From DATEHG01 sp041691295 (GTDB taxonomy: Bacteria; Gemmatimonadota; Gemmatimonadetes; Gemmatimonadales; GWC2-71-9), in NCBI GenBank assembly GCA_041691295.1, contig JBEPVA010000031.1, positions 1-23,147 of the forward strand: DNA of 23,147 nt, in the 5' to 3' direction. The notes beneath the pieces are model-generated. The model was not told the origin of the DNA. It did not search any database and saw only the letters and a program-made list of their open reading frames with translations. Positions 21,612 to 23,147 of this stretch are shown piece by piece (within the stretch, counting starts at the first letter, position 1; each line of letters begins with the position of its first letter). Made by a program: the position numbers and the translations under genes.

Positions 21612-22514
21612 CTAATTCCCTATTGATCCGGTCGGATAAGCCCAGCGCAGGAATTCCGGGAGGCTCCGTGACCACGTCACGAGACTATGGTCACCGTCAA
21701 CCTGTTGCCACATCACATCGCCGCCCCGATGATAGCCGCGATGTTCGAGTTCACCGATCAATTCATCGACATCCTGAATCATGTCGATAACTCCATTGCT
21801 GTCACGATCATCAGGCTCTTCCTGACGCCCGGTCAGGAACCACAACCGGAGTCCAGGAGGGGCTTTCCCCTGCCGCACCATCCGGTGGGTGAGTCGTCCA
21901 TCCTGCCGCTCCGCCGGTGTGCCGTTGTTGTCCCGCCACCAGAATGAGCCCGAGAACAGCCCGCCGATCCCGAAGCGATCGGGGTGATTCCAGAGCACGT
22001 CAAAGGCCGAGAGCGCGCCCATCGAGAAGCCCATGATGCCGGTGTGACGCGCCCCGGGCAGCACCCGGTAGCGTTGAGCGATCATCGGCATCACGACGTC
22101 CAGGATGAATTGCTGGTAGGCTGCGGCGGCGGCCCCATTGGCTTCGACCGCCCGCTGTCCGGCAAGGCCGTATTCCTCGCCCCGATCACGGGTCGAATGG
22201 ATGGCCACCATGATGACCGCGGCCATCTGCCCCGACAGGATCTCGGTCGACAACATTGCGGGAAGGTCGATATGCTGCAGGAACTGTCCGTCATTGCAGT
22301 ACAGCACCGGGTAGCGCCGCGCGCCCGATTGGTTGTACCCTGGAGGGAGATAGACCTCCACCGCGTGTGGTTCGGTAAGGCCTGGCCCCGCCAGCGGGCC
22401 CAGCGTATCGATCCGGACCGGGTCCGGAGTGACCGACTGGGCCGCCAGGTCGGCTCCGCCCAGCAGGCCGAACAGCACCAGGATGAATCTGCTCGAGAGC
22501 TCTCGCCGTCTCAT
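21612..22514 (-). CDS. Exported alpha/beta-hydrolase esterase (Fes/esterase-D-like)
   Basis: The 300-aa precursor has a signal peptide (residues 9-26, ADLAAQ) and the esterase fold of the putative esterase (PF00756-like) group, which includes enterochelin and feruloyl esterases. The nucleophile is Ser164 in GFSMG, His276 in VDGDHS is the likely catalytic His, and Asp235 or a neighbour in the DDRDSNG segment could be the acid. That segment (Asp236, Asp238, Asn240, Gly241, Ile243, Asp244) also looks like an EF-hand-type calcium loop. It acts in the periplasm or outside; the ester is unknown. The ATG at 22514 has GGAGAAGAG seven bases upstream. The start is only 29 bases from the divergent DinB gene. 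Confidence 0.85.
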   Translation of the reverse strand: MRRRELSSRFILVLFGLLGGADLAAQSVTPDPVRIDTLGPLAGPGLTEPHAVEVYLPPGYNQSGARRYPVLYCNDGQFLQHIDLPAMLSTEILSGQMAAVIMVAIHSTRDRGEEYGLAGQRAVEANGAAAAAYQQFILDVVMPMIAQRYRVLPGARHTGIMGFSMGALSAFDVLWNHPDRFGIGGLFSGSFWWRDNNGTPAERQDGRLTHRMVRQGKAPPGLRLWFLTGRQEEPDDRDSNGVIDMIQDVDELIGELEHRGYHRGGDVMWQQVDGDHSLVTWSRSLPEFLRWAYPTGSIGN

Positions 22515-22543
22515 CACAACACTCTTCTCCCGGAGTCTGGTTG
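22515..22543. promoter_or_regulatory. 29-bp divergent gap with overlapping ribosome binding sites
   Basis: The palindromic CTCCCGGAG core (22527-22535) supplies GGAG to the plus-strand gene and, read backward, GGGAG to the minus-strand esterase. There is no room for two normal promoters. Confidence 0.5.
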
Positions 22544-23023
22544 ATGAATGCCGCTGAACGCAGCAGTCTGATCGCCCGCTACGCCGCCGGACCCGTCCTG
22601 CTCCGCCGCACCCTGGCCGCAGTCCCTGCGGCTGCGCTGCAATGGCGTCCGGCATCGGGCAAATGGTCGGTCCATGAAATCGTGGTTCACTGCGCCGACA
22701 GCGAGTGCAACGCCCACATGCGGATCCGCTTGCTGCTGGCCGAACCGTCGCCGGTGCTGATGGGTTACGACCAGGACACCTGGGCCAGGGTCCTCGAGTA
22801 TCACGCCCTGCCGCTCGACACCGCCCTGGCCACGATCGATGCCGTGCGGGCCAACACCCTTCCCCTGCTCCACCGGCTGACCGATGCCGACTGGCAGAAG
22901 GTCGGACAGCATAGCGAGAGCGGCGCCTACGGGACCGAGAGCTGGCTCAAGAGCTATGGCGAACATCTCGAGGTGCATGCGAGACAGATTGAGCGCAACG
23001 TGGCGGCGTGGAATGCCAGGTAG
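22544..23023 (+). CDS. DinB-fold (DinB_2-like) protein
   Basis: The 159-aa protein has a DinB-type helical bundle with a metal-binding His triad: His49 in SVHEIVVHCADSE, and His141 and His145 in YGEHLEVHARQIERN. The TTG at 22541 directly before the ATG could also start it, but ATG 22544 with GGAG eight bases upstream is preferred. Function is unknown beyond the superfamily's thiol transferase or hydrolase members. It is divergent from the esterase and followed directly by heptamer arrays. It shares the His pattern but little sequence with the DinB protein at 5623-6099. Confidence 0.85.
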   Translation: MNAAERSSLIARYAAGPVLLRRTLAAVPAAALQWRPASGKWSVHEIVVHCADSECNAHMRIRLLLAEPSPVLMGYDQDTWARVLEYHALPLDTALATIDAVRANTLPLLHRLTDADWQKVGQHSESGAYGTESWLKSYGEHLEVHARQIERNVAAWNAR

Positions 23024-23025
23024 AG

Positions 23026-23067
23026 GGTTCACGGTCCAAGGTTCCGGGTTCCGGGTTCCGGGTTCCG
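23026..23067. repeat. Heptamer array, GGTTCCG type
   Basis: Six units in phase: GGTTCAC, GGTCCAA and four copies of GGTTCCG. It begins two bases after the DinB stop codon. Confidence 0.85.
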
Positions 23068-23093
23068 GGAACTGAAACCTTTCGCCGTTGTCC

Positions 23094-23147
23094 CGTCTCT
23101 CGTCTCTCGTCTCTCGTCTCTCGTCTCTCGTCTCTCGTCTCTCGTCT
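23094..23147. repeat. Heptamer array CGTCTCT (x7+), cut by the window edge
   Basis: Seven perfect copies of CGTCTCT (TCTCGTC phase) plus five further bases reach the last base of the window, so the array is longer. There are no spacers, so it is not a CRISPR. Confidence 0.9.

Noticed and set aside
23094..23147. Possible CRISPR array
   Set aside because: The 7-bp units are contiguous with no spacers and no cas genes are nearby.

Overview
The window is GC-rich, densely coded bacterial chromosome from an aerobic, Gram-negative-type organism. It encodes lipoproteins with Sec/lipobox signals, exported beta-propeller proteins, a quinoprotein-type protein and a caa3-type cytochrome c oxidase. The gene mix (caa3 oxidase, plant-type FabI, DinB-fold proteins, many exported repeat proteins) would fit Gemmatimonadota or a neighbouring soil phylum. 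That placement is inference from gene content only. No rRNA, tRNA, CRISPR array, transposase or phage gene was seen.

Layout. 97-3359 (+) is an ABC exporter-type pair, a LolD/YbbA-like ATPase overlapping a YbbP-like 865-aa permease. 3616-6099 (+) is a compact run of fabI (plant/chlamydial-type enoyl-ACP reductase), a DUF423 membrane protein, a YkgJ-like cysteine-cluster protein and a DinB-fold protein. 6204-7934 (+) is a secreted PQQ-dehydrogenase-like propeller, convergent with a pirin gene (8009-8914, -). 9007-10817 (-) is a tight four-gene unit: VOC protein, small CBU_0592-like membrane protein, YjbR/MmcQ protein and 3-methyladenine-DNA-glycosylase-like protein. 10941-12903 (+) holds a DUF3626-like protein and an exported trypsin-fold protease. 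12913-13850 (-) is a lipoprotein followed by an NTF2/SnoaL-like protein. 14054-17344 is a divergent pair of exported beta-propellers, one carrying a Met/His-rich insert, the other three Ig-like domains plus an LVIVD-type propeller. 17477-21522 (-) is the caa3 oxidase operon coxB-coxA-coxC-coxD. 21612-23023 is a divergent pair of an exported esterase and a second DinB-fold protein.

The most striking feature lies between the genes. Most non-coding gaps contain degenerate tandem arrays with an exact 7-bp period. The units belong to related families (GGCTAAC/GGCCAAC, AGCGAAC/GCGGAAC, GGTTCCG, TCTCGAC/TCTCGTC), many fitting NNNN(A/G)AC on one strand. The arrays begin at or inside stop codons, in places supply stop codons, a start codon or a Shine-Dalgarno sequence, and appear to have extended the C-terminus of one protein. 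Three arrays form inverted arms around a central hairpin or spacer. A second class has a 10-bp period (CGCGGATGAA-like), and one gap holds a 131-bp REP/RIME-like palindrome. Together these suggest an active process that generates heptamer repeats in this genome's intergenic DNA. That is the best candidate here for something undescribed.

Functionally the window combines respiration (caa3 oxidase with its own cytochrome c domain), envelope transport and exported hydrolases with fatty-acid synthesis and small repair or stress proteins. No single pathway joins all blocks.
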